This document shows, piece after piece, positions 33,616-42,338 of a stretch of DNA of 64,000 nt. The stretch covers positions 62,001 to 126,000 of the forward strand of contig CAILBC010000020.1 of assembly GCA_903832325.1 (NCBI GenBank), read 5' to 3'. Source of the DNA: an uncultured Sphingomonadales bacterium. GTDB lineage: Bacteria > Pseudomonadota > Alphaproteobacteria > Sphingomonadales > Sphingomonadaceae. Numbering within the stretch: the stretch's first letter is position 1; every line of letters starts with the position of its first letter. Both the position numbers and the translations under genes were made by a program. Under the pieces are notes generated by a model, which had not been told where the DNA came from, did no database searches, and saw only the letters and a program-made list of their open reading frames with translations.

Positions 33616-34653
33616 ATGCCTGATAAACGGCCAGAAAAGCGGGTAATCCGCGTCACGTCGTTCGACGTGGCCGAGGCCGCCGGGGTGAGCCAGTCAACCG
33701 TCAGCCGTGCGCTGGCCGGCGATACCTCGATCAGCGAACCCACCCGCAAACGTGTGGCAGAGGCAGCGGCGCGGCTGAATTACCAGGTCGACGAAAACGC
33801 CGCGCGCCTGCGCCGTGGCCGCACCGGCACGCTGGCGCTGGTGATGATCTGCCGCCCGGGGCAGGACCGCAAAGATCTCAACCCGTTCTATTTCGCGCTG
33901 CTGGGCAGCACGTGCGCGGCAGCCGCCGCGCGCGGCTATGAAGTGCTCGTGGCATTTCAGGACAGCGAAACCAATTTCTGGGGCCATTACCAGGAACGGC
34001 GCAAGGCCGACGGCATGATCGTGATCGGCACCAGTGAAAACACCGCCGCCTGGGACTATTTCGGCCAGTTGAGCGACAGCACGCACTGGGTCTGCTGGGG
34101 TGCGCCCAGCGATGATTTCCCCTGGGTGCGCAGCGATAACCACGCCGGCGCCATGCTCGCCACGCGCCACATGCTGGTGCGCGGCTATCGCCAGATTGTC
34201 TGCCTGGGATCGGAAACCACGCCGCAGCGCCAATTCAAGGAACGCTATGACGGCTATGCCGCGGCAATGCGCGATGCCGGGCTGGAACCCCATCTGCAAC
34301 GCATCGAACGCGGCCTGCCGCGCGAAGAACAGGGCCAGCGCGCGGCCGCCGCGCTGATCGACAGCGGGCAGCCGTTCGATGCGATTTTTGGCGTCAGCGA
34401 CGAAATCGCGCTTGGCGGGCTGAAGGAACTGGTGATGCGCGGGTATCGCATACCCGATGATGTCGGCGTGGTCGGGTTTGACGGCGTACGCGCCGGCGCC
34501 TGGTCGATCCCGCCGCTGACCACGGTCGAAAGCGATTTCGAAGTGGCCGGATCACTGCTGGTCGACCGCCTGATCGCCACGATCGGCGGCGAAGCGCCCT
34601 CCCCCCGCCGCGTTCCGGTGCGGCTGATCGTGCGCGGCTCCACCCGCGCATGA
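33616..34653 (+). CDS. LacI-family transcriptional regulator
   Basis: A 345-residue LacI/GalR repressor. The helix-turn-helix is TSFDVAEAAGVSQSTVSRAL (about 14-33) followed by the hinge helix region ARLNYQVDENAARLRRGRTG. The rest is a periplasmic-binding-protein-like sensor with DGMIVIGTSE, DNHAGAMLATRHMLVRGYRQIVCLG and AIFGVSDEIALGGLKELVMRGYRIPDDVGVVGFDG. The effector, often a sugar, is unknown, and no sugar-uptake gene adjoins. GAGGAGGC-like purines precede the ATG. It overlaps the GNAT gene by ATGA, so the two are co-expressed. Confidence 0.93.
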   Translation: MPDKRPEKRVIRVTSFDVAEAAGVSQSTVSRALAGDTSISEPTRKRVAEAAARLNYQVDENAARLRRGRTGTLALVMICRPGQDRKDLNPFYFALLGSTCAAAAARGYEVLVAFQDSETNFWGHYQERRKADGMIVIGTSENTAAWDYFGQLSDSTHWVCWGAPSDDFPWVRSDNHAGAMLATRHMLVRGYRQIVCLGSETTPQRQFKERYDGYAAAMRDAGLEPHLQRIERGLPREEQGQRAAAALIDSGQPFDAIFGVSDEIALGGLKELVMRGYRIPDDVGVVGFDGVRAGAWSIPPLTTVESDFEVAGSLLVDRLIATIGGEAPSPRRVPVRLIVRGSTRA

Positions 34654-35138
34654 TCCACCTGCGCGCCGCGATGCCCGGCGATGCAGACGCGATCTGGACG
34701 ATTGTCGAGCCGGTAATCCGCGCCGGCGAGACATACGCCGTAGACCAGGACATGACCCGCGACGCCGCGCTGGCCTGGTGGCTGTCCCCGGCGCACGAAA
34801 CCCGCGTTGCCGCCAACGATGCGGGGCAAGTGCTGGGCACTTACACCTTGCGCGAAAACCACGCCGGCGGCGGCGCGCATGTGGCAAATTGCGGGTACAT
34901 GGTGGCAACTGGGGCAACCGGCCAGGGAATTGGCCGGATCATGGCCGAAGACTCGCTCCGCCTGGCGCGCGAGCGCGGCTTTCTGGCGATGCAGTACAAT
35001 TTCGTGATTGCCAGCAACACCGGCGCGATCGCGCTGTGGCATTCGCTGGGTTTTGCCGAAATCGGCCGCCAGCCGCAGGCGTTCAGGCACCCGCGCCTGG
35101 GCTTCGTCGACGCGCTGGTAATGCAACGCTTTCTATAG
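34650..35138 (+). CDS. GNAT family N-acetyltransferase
   Basis: A 162-residue GNAT of the phosphinothricin-acetyltransferase-like group. MIHLRAAMPGDADAIWTIVEPVIRAGETYA is the typical start; CGYMVATGATGQGIGRIM is motif A with Q-x-G-I-G for acetyl-CoA, and NTGAIALWHSLGFAEIG is motif B. The acceptor is unknown. It overlaps the LacI-family gene by four bases, so its expression is tied to that regulator. Convergent with the atp operon end; a 15-bp repeat fills the gap. Confidence 0.85.
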   Translation: MIHLRAAMPGDADAIWTIVEPVIRAGETYAVDQDMTRDAALAWWLSPAHETRVAANDAGQVLGTYTLRENHAGGGAHVANCGYMVATGATGQGIGRIMAEDSLRLARERGFLAMQYNFVIASNTGAIALWHSLGFAEIGRQPQAFRHPRLGFVDALVMQRFL

Positions 35139-35165
35139 CGCGCGGGAACGATCAGCGTGCCATTG

Positions 35166-35210
35166 CGACTATCGGTTAGCCCGGTGTCAGTTTGCCCGAT
35201 ATCAGTTGGC
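35166..35210 (-). repeat. 15-bp tandem repeat x3 overlapping the atpF stop codon
   Basis: Units 35166-35180, 35181-35195 and 35196-35210, read on the gene strand as GCCAACTGATATCGG (with the stop TGA), GCAAACTGACACCGG and GCTAACCGATAGTCG. The second copy retains AACTGA exactly. Confidence 0.88.
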
Positions 35211-35717
35211 AAGCCCCTGGATGGCCCCGTCGACCAGCGCGCGGTCGGCATCGGCGCCATGTTGCGCCGCGATCAGGTGCGTGGCCGCCGCGGTGGCAGC
35301 CTGCGCGGCGCGGTGGCGCAGATCATCGACCGCAGACTGTTCGGCAGCGGCAATCTTGTCGTTGGCCATCTTTTCGCGGCGGGTGATCATCGCGGCAGTC
35401 GCTTCGGTCGCGCGGCTGATGATCAGGTCTGCCTCGTGCCGGGCATGGCCCAGCATCGCCTCGGCGTCTTTTTCGGCGCCGGCGATGCGTGCGGCATAAT
35501 CGGCGCGAAGCTGTTCGGCCTCGGCCCGCAGCGCGCGCGCCTCTTCAAGCTGGGCGCGGATCGCCGCGATCTGCTTGTCCAGCCCCGACGTCAGCAGCGC
35601 CGGCACCTTTTTCCACACCAGAATCAGCAACAGCACCGCCATCGAGGCGCTGACGATCATGACCGGCGGAATGGCCCCGAACAGCAGCGGTTCGGCGGCT
35701 TCGTGAAGATCAGCCAT
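35202..35717 (-). CDS. atpF: F0F1 ATP synthase subunit b
   Basis: A 171-residue b subunit. A single membrane helix near the N-terminus (PPVMIVSASMAVLLLILVWKKVP) is followed by a long charged, Ala-rich coiled coil typical of the peripheral stalk. It starts at the ATG at 35717, which overlaps the b' gene by eight bases. Together with b' it makes the heterodimeric stator stalk found in alphaproteobacteria and photosynthetic organisms. Last gene of the atpI-B-E-b'-b unit; the F1 genes are not in the window. Its stop codon is part of a 15-bp tandem array. Confidence 0.93.
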   Translation of the reverse strand: MADLHEAAEPLLFGAIPPVMIVSASMAVLLLILVWKKVPALLTSGLDKQIAAIRAQLEEARALRAEAEQLRADYAARIAGAEKDAEAMLGHARHEADLIISRATEATAAMITRREKMANDKIAAAEQSAVDDLRHRAAQAATAAATHLIAAQHGADADRALVDGAIQGLAN

Positions 35718-36204
35718 GGGCGATATGTCCCTTAACGGCACCGCGTGCATCGTCGGCGCTGACCGCAAGGCCCGCCACGCGCAGCGCAATATCCTGTGCG
35801 GCTTCGGCCGCGACGAGTTCGATTTCACCGAGCGCGGCATTGCGCGCGGCAAGGATCTGCGCCTCGGCGGCGGAAATCTGTGCTTCGATCCGCGTGGTCG
35901 CTTCGGCCAGGCGGCCTTGCGTGGCCACGGCGGCCTGGTGCTTGGCAGCAGCGATCAGATCGTGCGCCTGTGCGCGCTGGTGCGCCTCGGTTTCGGCCCA
36001 GGCGCCCTGTTCGGCCTCTGCGGCATCGCGCGCGGCCTGCGCCGCGGCCAGATCGCCGGCAATACGCTGGTTGCGATCGGCCATTGTCGCCATGACTTTG
36101 GGCACCATGCCCCGGCCGACGACAAAAAAGGTCATGCCGAAAAACACCAGCATCCAGAAGATCTGGCTGAAATAGGTGGCGGCAAGCTGGCTGATCTGAG
36201 GCAT
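35710..36204 (-). CDS. atpF2: F0F1 ATP synthase subunit b'
   Basis: A 164-residue b' subunit. MPQISQLAATYFSQIFWMLVFFGMTFFVVGRGMVPKV contains the single N-terminal membrane helix with the family's QI-FW-L pattern, followed by a long Ala/Glu/Arg coiled coil. It pairs with subunit b to hold the F1 head against rotation. It overlaps atpF by eight bases and lies 247 bp after atpE, a longer gap than elsewhere in the operon. Confidence 0.92.
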   Translation of the reverse strand: MPQISQLAATYFSQIFWMLVFFGMTFFVVGRGMVPKVMATMADRNQRIAGDLAAAQAARDAAEAEQGAWAETEAHQRAQAHDLIAAAKHQAAVATQGRLAEATTRIEAQISAAEAQILAARNAALGEIELVAAEAAQDIALRVAGLAVSADDARGAVKGHIAHG

Positions 36205-36451
36205 GATGCAATCTCTTCCCGGGCAGGCTTATTCAGGTCAGGTCGATCGCTGCCGGCAGGGCAGGATTACCGGGTGTTCGCGATTGCCCGGGCCCAGACC
36301 GCAAGCGGTCTGCACGCCGGCCAATCGAAAGTCATGCGCCGATCACGCGGCCCATGACCCAGCCACCGGTTCCGGGCCACGACCACCGCGATGCCCCGCC
36401 GAACAGGCGGGCCAGGCGCGGCGCGTGATCCCGGTCAACCCGGTCCCTGGC
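36205..36451 (-). other. Intra-operon gap between atpE and the b' gene
   Basis: 247 bp without a gene. A 6-bp hairpin, CCCGCC (36395-36400) with GGCGGG (36406-36411), follows the atpE stop by about 40 bases and may set mRNA ends, which would fit the higher c-subunit stoichiometry. No T-run. Confidence 0.3.
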
Positions 36452-36676
36452 TCACTTGAAGATGAGCAGCGCCGCGATGACGAACGCGAGCAGGCCCAGA
36501 AGTTCCGCACCGGCGAAACCGATGAACAGGCGGCCCTGCTGGCTGTCGGCGGCGCCGGGGTTGCGCAGAGCGCCTTCGAGGAACTTGGCAAAGACATTGC
36601 CCACACCGATCGAGGCGAGGCCCGCACCGATGGCGGCCAGACCGGCACCGAGCAGCTTTGCAGCTTCTGCGTCCAT
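36452..36676 (-). CDS. atpE: F0F1 ATP synthase subunit c
   Basis: A 74-residue proteolipid with two membrane helices joined by a polar loop (LEGALRNPGAADSQQGRLFI). Helix 1 has the Gly-rich packing motif GAGLAAIGAGLASIGVG; helix 2 carries the proton-binding glutamate E58 in FAGAELLGLLAFVIA. Ten or so copies form the rotor ring. It stands 51 bp after atpB. The length and E58 position are standard. Confidence 0.97.
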   Translation of the reverse strand: MDAEAAKLLGAGLAAIGAGLASIGVGNVFAKFLEGALRNPGAADSQQGRLFIGFAGAELLGLLAFVIAALLIFK

Positions 36677-36727
36677 TTCAAAAACTCCCTTCAGACAAAT
36701 ATGGTTAGTTAGAACAGGTGGTTGTAA

Positions 36728-37510
36728 TCAGTGAAGATTTTCCGCGTCATTGAGATAGACGCAAGTCAGCAAGGCAAAGACATAAGCCTGAATGCCCGCC
36801 ACCAGAATTTCCAGCGCGCAAATGCCGACCATCAGCAGAAAGCTGGGCACACTGGCCACAGCAAACAGCAGCGGGCTGGCATTGCCCCCGGTGATGACAA
36901 AGCTCGACAAGACTTCCAGCAGCACGTGCCCCGCCATCATCGCCACGAACAGTCGCAGCCCCAGCGAAAACGGGCGCACCAGGAACGAGATCAGTTCGAC
37001 CACAAAGATCGGCGGGATCATCAGCGCCGGGGTGCCGTGCGGCACGAACAGCGAAAAGAAATGGAACTTGTGCTTCGCAAAGCCGACGATCAGCACGATC
37101 GCGAACGACATCACCGACAGCACGCCGGTGGCGGTGAAATGGCTGGTAAAGGTGAACGGGTGAATGCCCACCAGGCCCAGCGGCATCAGCCCCAGAAAGT
37201 TCGCAAACAGGATGAACATGAACAGCGAAAAGATATAGGGCACATACTTTTTGCCGTTGGGCCCGACATTGGACACCAGCATCGTTTCGATAAAGCCGGC
37301 AAAGCTTTCCACCGCCATCTGCCAGCGGCCGGGCACGACTTCGCGCCTCAGCCCGCCCGCCACGAACAGCATGAGCACGAGCGTCGACAGCGCCATCCAC
37401 AACGAAGAGTTGGTGAAAGCGACATTATGCCCTGCGATCGCCCAGTCCGAACCGAACAGCGGTTCGATGGTGAACTGGTGCATCGGATCGACTTTCGCTT
37501 CGGCTGCCAC
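36728..37510 (-). CDS. atpB: F0F1 ATP synthase subunit a
   Basis: A 260-residue multi-helix a subunit. MHQFTIEPLFG begins the conserved alphaproteobacterial N-terminus; the essential arginine is in LGLRLFVAMMAGHVLLEVL, where the usual RLFANM is RLFVAM, so the conserved asparagine after alanine is missing. The C-terminal helix reads EILVAGIQAYVFALLTCVYLNDAENLH. It forms the two proton half-channels beside the c ring. It lies 80 bp after atpI and starts at the ATG at 37510. Confidence 0.96.
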   Translation of the reverse strand: MAAEAKVDPMHQFTIEPLFGSDWAIAGHNVAFTNSSLWMALSTLVLMLFVAGGLRREVVPGRWQMAVESFAGFIETMLVSNVGPNGKKYVPYIFSLFMFILFANFLGLMPLGLVGIHPFTFTSHFTATGVLSVMSFAIVLIVGFAKHKFHFFSLFVPHGTPALMIPPIFVVELISFLVRPFSLGLRLFVAMMAGHVLLEVLSSFVITGGNASPLLFAVASVPSFLLMVGICALEILVAGIQAYVFALLTCVYLNDAENLH

Positions 37511-37590
37511 GCGTTAAAGTCCCTGCCTGTTCCAAACGAATGCGAATGCTTGCGGAAATTCGCGCTGACCCGGCGCGATCGCTGATGCGA

Positions 37591-37911
37591 TCACCCCTGA
37601 TTCTGGCCCGAATTCCGGACGATATTCCTGAAAGCGACGAAAATTCCGAAGAACAACATCACCAACAAGCCCCATGGCCGCGTCCCGGCAAACTGGTCGA
37701 TGACCCAGCCGAGAAACAGCCCCCCCGCAATGCCACCCAGCAAGTCGCCCAGAACCCGGTTGCCAGCGCGATAGCTGTCATCGCTGGCCTTCACGGTATC
37801 CGGCACAGACTGTCCCGCTTCGCGCGAGCGGGCTGCCTGCAGCCGCGCATCGAGCGATTTGGCACGTTCGTCCTTGCCCATGGGTGCCAAGTCGGACCGG
37901 TCATCGTTCAT
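37591..37911 (-). CDS. atpI: AtpI-type ATP synthase accessory protein
   Basis: A 106-residue protein: a charged N-terminus (MNDDRSDLAPMGKDERAKSLDARL), then two membrane helices (LGDLLGGIAGGLFLGWVID and PWGLLVMLFFGIFVAFRNIVR). This is the AtpI/AtpQ-like F0 assembly factor usually first in the atp operon. GGGG lies nine bases before the ATG at 37911; ATG 37920 and TTG 37926 are also in frame. First gene of the unit atpI-atpB-atpE-b'-b. Confidence 0.88.
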   Translation of the reverse strand: MNDDRSDLAPMGKDERAKSLDARLQAARSREAGQSVPDTVKASDDSYRAGNRVLGDLLGGIAGGLFLGWVIDQFAGTRPWGLLVMLFFGIFVAFRNIVRNSGQNQG

Positions 37912-38066
37912 GCATCGCATCCCCAACAGGACTTTGCAGGCCCTGAAACCCGGCCAGCCCCCACGGTGCGGCGCACGACCGACACACAGTCCGCCGAGAG
38001 CGCCTGCCCATTAGGCGGGGGTCTGCGCCAAGTCAACCGCTACGCAAGGCCGCTTTTTTGCAATTG

Positions 38067-38095
38067 CACGCGCGTGCCGGGTGGGCACGCGCGTG
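38067..38095. repeat. Perfect 12-bp inverted repeat upstream of the atp operon
   Basis: CACGCGCGTGCC pairs with GGCACGCGCGTG across a 5-base loop. It lies in the 285-bp gap between ydbL (3' end) and atpI (5' end). On the ydbL strand it is not followed by T, so it is either a T-less terminator or an operator for the atp genes. Confidence 0.6.
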
Positions 38096-38162
38096 GCGGA
38101 AACACGTCGGCGATTCGTATGCGCGCAAGGGCATCATCCCCCGCGCAGGATCCCGCCCCCCT

Positions 38163-38210
38163 GATCAGGGACAACAGGGATCAGGGGCAACGGAGATCAG
38201 GGGCAACGCG
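38163..38210 (-). repeat. 16-bp tandem repeat x3 overlapping the ydbL stop codon
   Basis: GATCAGGGACAACAGG, GATCAGGGGCAACGGA, GATCAGGGGCAACGCG (38163-38178, 38179-38194, 38195-38210). The innermost copy encodes the final Arg-Cys-Pro and the TGA; each copy carries CCTGATC on the gene strand. Confidence 0.88.
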
Positions 38211-38592
38211 GATCGCGCACCGGCGCCCCGGCCCCGCGGGTTTGCCAGGTGCCATCGGGCGCCTGGTACTTTTCGCCCGGCGTGGTGTGCGAAATCAGCA
38301 GGCAGCCCGACGTGAGCGCATATTCCTCGATCGTCGCGTTGGCGGTCTTGGCCTTTTCGGCATAGACCGCGCGGCGCTTGATGTTGATATCCTCGATCAC
38401 CTTGCGCAGATCGGGCGCGGCGGGAACGACAAAGCCCAGATAGCCGTTGACCTGTTCGCCCACTTTGCCTTCGGCGCGCGCGGCGGCATAGGCCGGATCG
38501 CGGGCCTGCGCGCCGGCGATTTGCGGCGCAACCAGCAGCAGCAAGGCCGGAACAAGCGCGGCAAGCGATCCTGCAGTGACAACATTGCGCAT
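38197..38592 (-). CDS. ydbL: YdbL family periplasmic protein (DUF1318)
   Basis: A 131-residue exported protein with a signal peptide (MRNVVTAGSLAALVPALLLLVAPQIAGA, about 28 residues). The mature domain has IKRRAVYAEKAKTANATIEEYALTSGCLLI, the DUF1318/YdbL core, and a cysteine pair (in GCLLI and the terminal RCP). In E. coli YdbL accompanies YdbH and YnbE and modulates their function. Its ATG shares one base with the ynbE stop (TGATG). Its own stop sits in a 16-bp triplicate repeat. Confidence 0.88.
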   Translation of the reverse strand: MRNVVTAGSLAALVPALLLLVAPQIAGAQARDPAYAAARAEGKVGEQVNGYLGFVVPAAPDLRKVIEDINIKRRAVYAEKAKTANATIEEYALTSGCLLISHTTPGEKYQAPDGTWQTRGAGAPVRDPRCP

Positions 38593-38825
38593 CAGAAAAT
38601 CTCCGCGTTCTTGTCGATCGTCTGGGCAGCGTCGCCTGCCAGGCGATAAACCACTTCCTGTTTGATCGTGACATTCAGTTCGATCACGATCGGTTTGTCC
38701 GGCGCCTTGACCGTGATGCACCCGCCCAGCAGGCAGATCATGGCGATCAACACGGCATGGCGGCCAGCCCGGCCCCCACGATCGGGTTGGGGCGTGAAGA
38801 CTGGACGATGTCGCCGGTAGGTCAT
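38592..38825 (-). CDS. ynbE: YnbE family lipoprotein
   Basis: A 77-residue lipoprotein: a basic start, a hydrophobic stretch and the lipobox CLLGGC (mature cysteine near residue 36), then a short mature part (ITVKAPDKPIVIELNVTIKQEVVYRL) that matches YnbE. In E. coli YnbE is an outer-membrane lipoprotein that multimerises and stacks onto YdbH to make a bridge across the periplasm. The gene overlaps ydbH by ATGA and ydbL by one base, so all three are translationally coupled. Confidence 0.88.
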   Translation of the reverse strand: MTYRRHRPVFTPQPDRGGRAGRHAVLIAMICLLGGCITVKAPDKPIVIELNVTIKQEVVYRLAGDAAQTIDKNAEIF

Positions 38826-41800
38826 GGCAGGGTTCCGCTTGCTTGAGGCTGAATGGCGCGGCCACCGTTTGACGGCGCCGTATTTGGTGAAGGGGGATTG
38901 GATGAAGGGGGAACGGGAACCTGATGGCCGCTGGTCGCCTCGCCGTGGTGGTGCAGCGGGCGACCTTGCCCATCGACCAGCCCCAGCGAGCGCGGATCGG
39001 GCACCAGCGACGGATCATAAAGCGAGCTCAATGTGCCCATCAGATGGCGGAACTGCGAACGGATATTGATATCGAACCGGATCGGCAGGCGCGAAAGCTG
39101 CCGCGTGACGATGTTGCGCTCGGCACCTTTGCCCTGGCTGATCCCGCCAAAGCTGACGCTGGTCACCACTTCGCCCCCCAGATCGCCCTCCAACCCGATC
39201 GTCATCGCGCGAAAATCGACCGAGCGCAGCATCTTGAAGGCAAAATTGGCCATGGGCGTCAGGTCGCGATAGCTTAGCGCGCCAACATAGCTGACATTGC
39301 CGCCCGGCGCCCGGCTGACCAGGCGGCCGCCGGTGATCCGCCCGCCATTGGCATCGAACACCAGCGGCAGCCGCCCGTCGAACGTGCCCGTGGCGGAAAG
39401 GTTCGACATGTTGATGTGTTGCAGAAACCGCCCCGCCGCCAGCCCGTCCACGATCAGCGTGAACTTGCGCGGTTCGACCACATCAAAGTGCAGCTCGGTC
39501 GGTTCGAGATTGAGCGTGCCGCCTTCAAACGGCCATTCCGCGCGGTTTAGCCGCACGACCTGGTTTTCATGCACATCCAGATCGATCACGCCGTTGTCGA
39601 CTTCGATCCCGGGATTGATGCTGGCAATCTTCAGCCGCTGGTGCGGCGCTGTCACCAGGTGGATCAGATCGGTGAATTCGATCGCGCCCGAAAGGCCTTC
39701 GACCGGGCCATAGTCACCCGCGAAATCGAAATCGTCGCTGGAAAACCGCCCGCTGCCCGAAAGGCCGCCGTTTGCGGCATTGGCATTCCAGTCAAACCGC
39801 GCCTTGCCGACGATCGTGCCATTGGCCAGCGCGAACAGCCCCGTGGTCAGGTTGGTCAGATCGGCCGGCTGCAGGGCGGGCCGTTTGTCTTTTTCGGTCG
39901 GCCGGCGAAAAGTCAGCGCGTCGATTGTCACATCGGCGTGGCCTTTGCCGCTGGACAGATCGTGGCTGAGCGCCACCCGCGCCAGATCGGCCCCGATTTT
40001 GGGCAAAACCAGCCGCGCCTGCGCCGAAACCGTGCCATCGGCCAGCGTCATCGTCACATCGCGTGCCGCCACCGGGGCAAAGCGCGCGGGCAAAGTGCGG
40101 TCGGCCAGCGCAAATGCCCCTCCGGCCAGCGTCAGCCGCGATCCCTCCAGCCGCCAGGTGCCCGCCGCCGCGCCCACCGATGCGGGCAGCGCGGCCATCG
40201 TGACATCGCCCCCGGCAAAGCTGCCTCCAATGGTGCTGGCAATAGCGCCACCTGCCGCCTTTGCCGGATCGACCGTCACGCGCGCCAGCCGCGCATGATC
40301 GGCATCGGCGCCTTTGCCCAGCGTGACGTCCACATCGGCCAGGCTGCTCGTGCCCGGCCAGACCAGCCGCCCTGCCCCCGTGCGCAAGGTCAGCGGCGCA
40401 TCACCCGCGCGCCCGGCAAGCACCAGCGCGGGCAGTGCCGCGCCCACCGTGATGGCGCCGCCACCGGCGCGCACGATTGCGCCACCCACCGGGCACACCA
40501 TCACGCTGGCCCGCGCCAGATCGAGCGTTCCGGCGCGCAACCGGTCAAACCCCGGCCGCACACAGCGCCGCAGCAGCGCCAGATGCCCGTCGCCCGCCAG
40601 CCCGCCTTCGACCGGCAACTGCAGATTGTCGATCCGCCCACCCGAAAACGGCCCGCTGAGCGCGATCGTGCCCGAAAACCCGATTGATCCGTCGCCCATC
40701 TGGCTGACAGCCATGCCCGGCACGGCCAATTGCGCACCACCTGCAGCATATGGCGCCAACGCGAGATGGAACTGCGCCCCGCCCAGGCTGCCAGCGCCGC
40801 GGCCCAAAGTCCCAGCGCCGCGGCCCGAAGTATCAGCGCCGCGGCCCGAAGTATCAGCGCCGCGGCCAGACATCATCGTGCCGGAAATCTGGGGCAGATC
40901 CTTGCCCACTGTGGCGAAATTGCCGGTCAGGCGCGGGATGCGCCCGTCGCCGCCGCTGATCACCAGTTGTTCGACCCGGGCCAGCGTCTGCCCGCCCAAA
41001 GCCCCTGCGCCATGCCCTCCGCGCAGGATCAGCCCCGGCACCGCCACACGCCATCCGGCCTGATCGGCATGAAGCCCGATCGCCCCGCCCAGCCGGCTGC
41101 CCAGCTCTTCGCGCGCCAGGGCAGCGGTTGCGCGATCAAACAGCGGGGCGAGCGGCGTTCCGGCCAGTTGCCCGCGCGCCGCATTCAGCGCCGCCACTGT
41201 CGCCGGGCCACGCGCCAGCCCGCGCCCGTCAAGGTCACCCCGGATATCGATGCCGCCCGATCCGGCACCCTGCGCCGCCCCGGCCTGCGCCGCCCCGGCA
41301 TGCACCACCCCGTCCAGCCGCACGCTGCCAAGCCGGAGCGCGGGCGCAGCCAGGCCGCGGCCATCCAGCGTGATTCGCCCCGACAAAGCCTGGCGCGCGC
41401 CATCCCAGCGCAGCCCCGCCTCGCCCCCCAGCGCGGCCAGTGTCAGTTGCGGGCCGCGCATGATCCGCCCCAGCGCCAGCCGGCCACCGATGGTCCAGTT
41501 GGCCAGCGCGGCATCGCCCGCCAGATCGAGATCGATGCGCCCCCCCGCCACTTGCGTGCCGGCGCAATCCACCGCACCCAGCCGCACGGGGCCCGACAGC
41601 GCGGGGCGCCCCTTTTTGGTGGTGATCGCGGCAAACAGCGTGCTGCGCGCCGCATGGCAGGCTTGTGCGCCGGTTCCGGCATGCGCGTCCGGCACGACCA
41701 GGCCCATGGTCCCGGCAAAGCCATCGGCCAGCGGCCCTGCGCCATCGGCGGAAAGGCCCAGTTGCCCCCACTGGCTGTCGATCCGCCCGCGCCCGTCGAC

Positions 41801-42289
41801 CAGCGCCAGCGTCCAGCCGGGCAGTTTGAACGGCGCGGTCGAGGGCGCGTAGAGGACTTTGTCGAGCGATCCGAAATGCAGGCCGCCCGCCTCAACCCGG
41901 CCATAAATCCGGGGGCGCACAAGTGTCAGGCGGTCGATTTCCGGGCCGGTGAGGCCATAGCGCAGCGCGATTTCGACGCGTTCGATGGTCAGATCGGGAT
42001 GGCCCGCCGCGCCCACTGTCACCGCGCTGATCACTTCGCGGCCCAGCCCGACCGAATCGATGTGATAGCGCGCCGGCAGCCCGAGCGCGGCCAGTTGCCG
42101 GTCGATCAGATCGGACGCGATGCGTTCGCGCGCGCCCCAGACCCCGCCCAGTGCCAGCGCCAGCACGCCTGCGCCGGCCAGCACCGCGCGCCGCACGCGA
42201 CGCCGGGGCGTACCGGCGGCGGGTCCGTTATCCCCGGGCAAATCACCCCCGGGCGCGTAACCATTTGCCAAATCGGACCGGTTCTCCAT
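38822..42289 (-). CDS. ydbH: YdbH family AsmA-like intermembrane lipid-transport protein
   Basis: A 1155-residue inner-membrane-anchored, beta-rich protein. A single membrane helix near residues 35-55 (RAVLAGAGVLALALGGVWGA) is followed by a very long run of short beta strands rich in Gly, Ala, Leu and Asp, as in TamB/YdbH/YhdP bridge proteins with a hydrophobic groove. The C-terminal third (FALANGTIVGKARFDWNANAA, then NLEPTELHFDVVEPRKFTLIVDGL) matches YdbH. It is thought to move phospholipids to the outer membrane. A 21-bp in-frame repeat inserts an SGRGADT-type linker mid-protein. ATG 42289 has AGAAGGGG upstream. Divergent from radC, first gene of ydbH-ynbE-ydbL. Confidence 0.88.
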   Translation of the reverse strand: MENRSDLANGYAPGGDLPGDNGPAAGTPRRRVRRAVLAGAGVLALALGGVWGARERIASDLIDRQLAALGLPARYHIDSVGLGREVISAVTVGAAGHPDLTIERVEIALRYGLTGPEIDRLTLVRPRIYGRVEAGGLHFGSLDKVLYAPSTAPFKLPGWTLALVDGRGRIDSQWGQLGLSADGAGPLADGFAGTMGLVVPDAHAGTGAQACHAARSTLFAAITTKKGRPALSGPVRLGAVDCAGTQVAGGRIDLDLAGDAALANWTIGGRLALGRIMRGPQLTLAALGGEAGLRWDGARQALSGRITLDGRGLAAPALRLGSVRLDGVVHAGAAQAGAAQGAGSGGIDIRGDLDGRGLARGPATVAALNAARGQLAGTPLAPLFDRATAALAREELGSRLGGAIGLHADQAGWRVAVPGLILRGGHGAGALGGQTLARVEQLVISGGDGRIPRLTGNFATVGKDLPQISGTMMSGRGADTSGRGADTSGRGAGTLGRGAGSLGGAQFHLALAPYAAGGAQLAVPGMAVSQMGDGSIGFSGTIALSGPFSGGRIDNLQLPVEGGLAGDGHLALLRRCVRPGFDRLRAGTLDLARASVMVCPVGGAIVRAGGGAITVGAALPALVLAGRAGDAPLTLRTGAGRLVWPGTSSLADVDVTLGKGADADHARLARVTVDPAKAAGGAIASTIGGSFAGGDVTMAALPASVGAAAGTWRLEGSRLTLAGGAFALADRTLPARFAPVAARDVTMTLADGTVSAQARLVLPKIGADLARVALSHDLSSGKGHADVTIDALTFRRPTEKDKRPALQPADLTNLTTGLFALANGTIVGKARFDWNANAANGGLSGSGRFSSDDFDFAGDYGPVEGLSGAIEFTDLIHLVTAPHQRLKIASINPGIEVDNGVIDLDVHENQVVRLNRAEWPFEGGTLNLEPTELHFDVVEPRKFTLIVDGLAAGRFLQHINMSNLSATGTFDGRLPLVFDANGGRITGGRLVSRAPGGNVSYVGALSYRDLTPMANFAFKMLRSVDFRAMTIGLEGDLGGEVVTSVSFGGISQGKGAERNIVTRQLSRLPIRFDINIRSQFRHLMGTLSSLYDPSLVPDPRSLGLVDGQGRPLHHHGEATSGHQVPVPPSSNPPSPNTAPSNGGRAIQPQASGTLP
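40792..40867 (-). repeat. 21-bp in-frame tandem repeat x3.6 in ydbH
   Basis: Units 40792-40812, 40813-40833, 40834-40854 and a 13-base partial to 40867. Units two and three are identical; the product is a run of SGRGADT/SGRGAGT heptads, unlike the flanking strands. Confidence 0.93.
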
Positions 42290-42338
42290 CGCGCCCCTTC
42301 TTGCGCAGAAGCCCGGCTTGGGCAATGCACAGTTGGCG

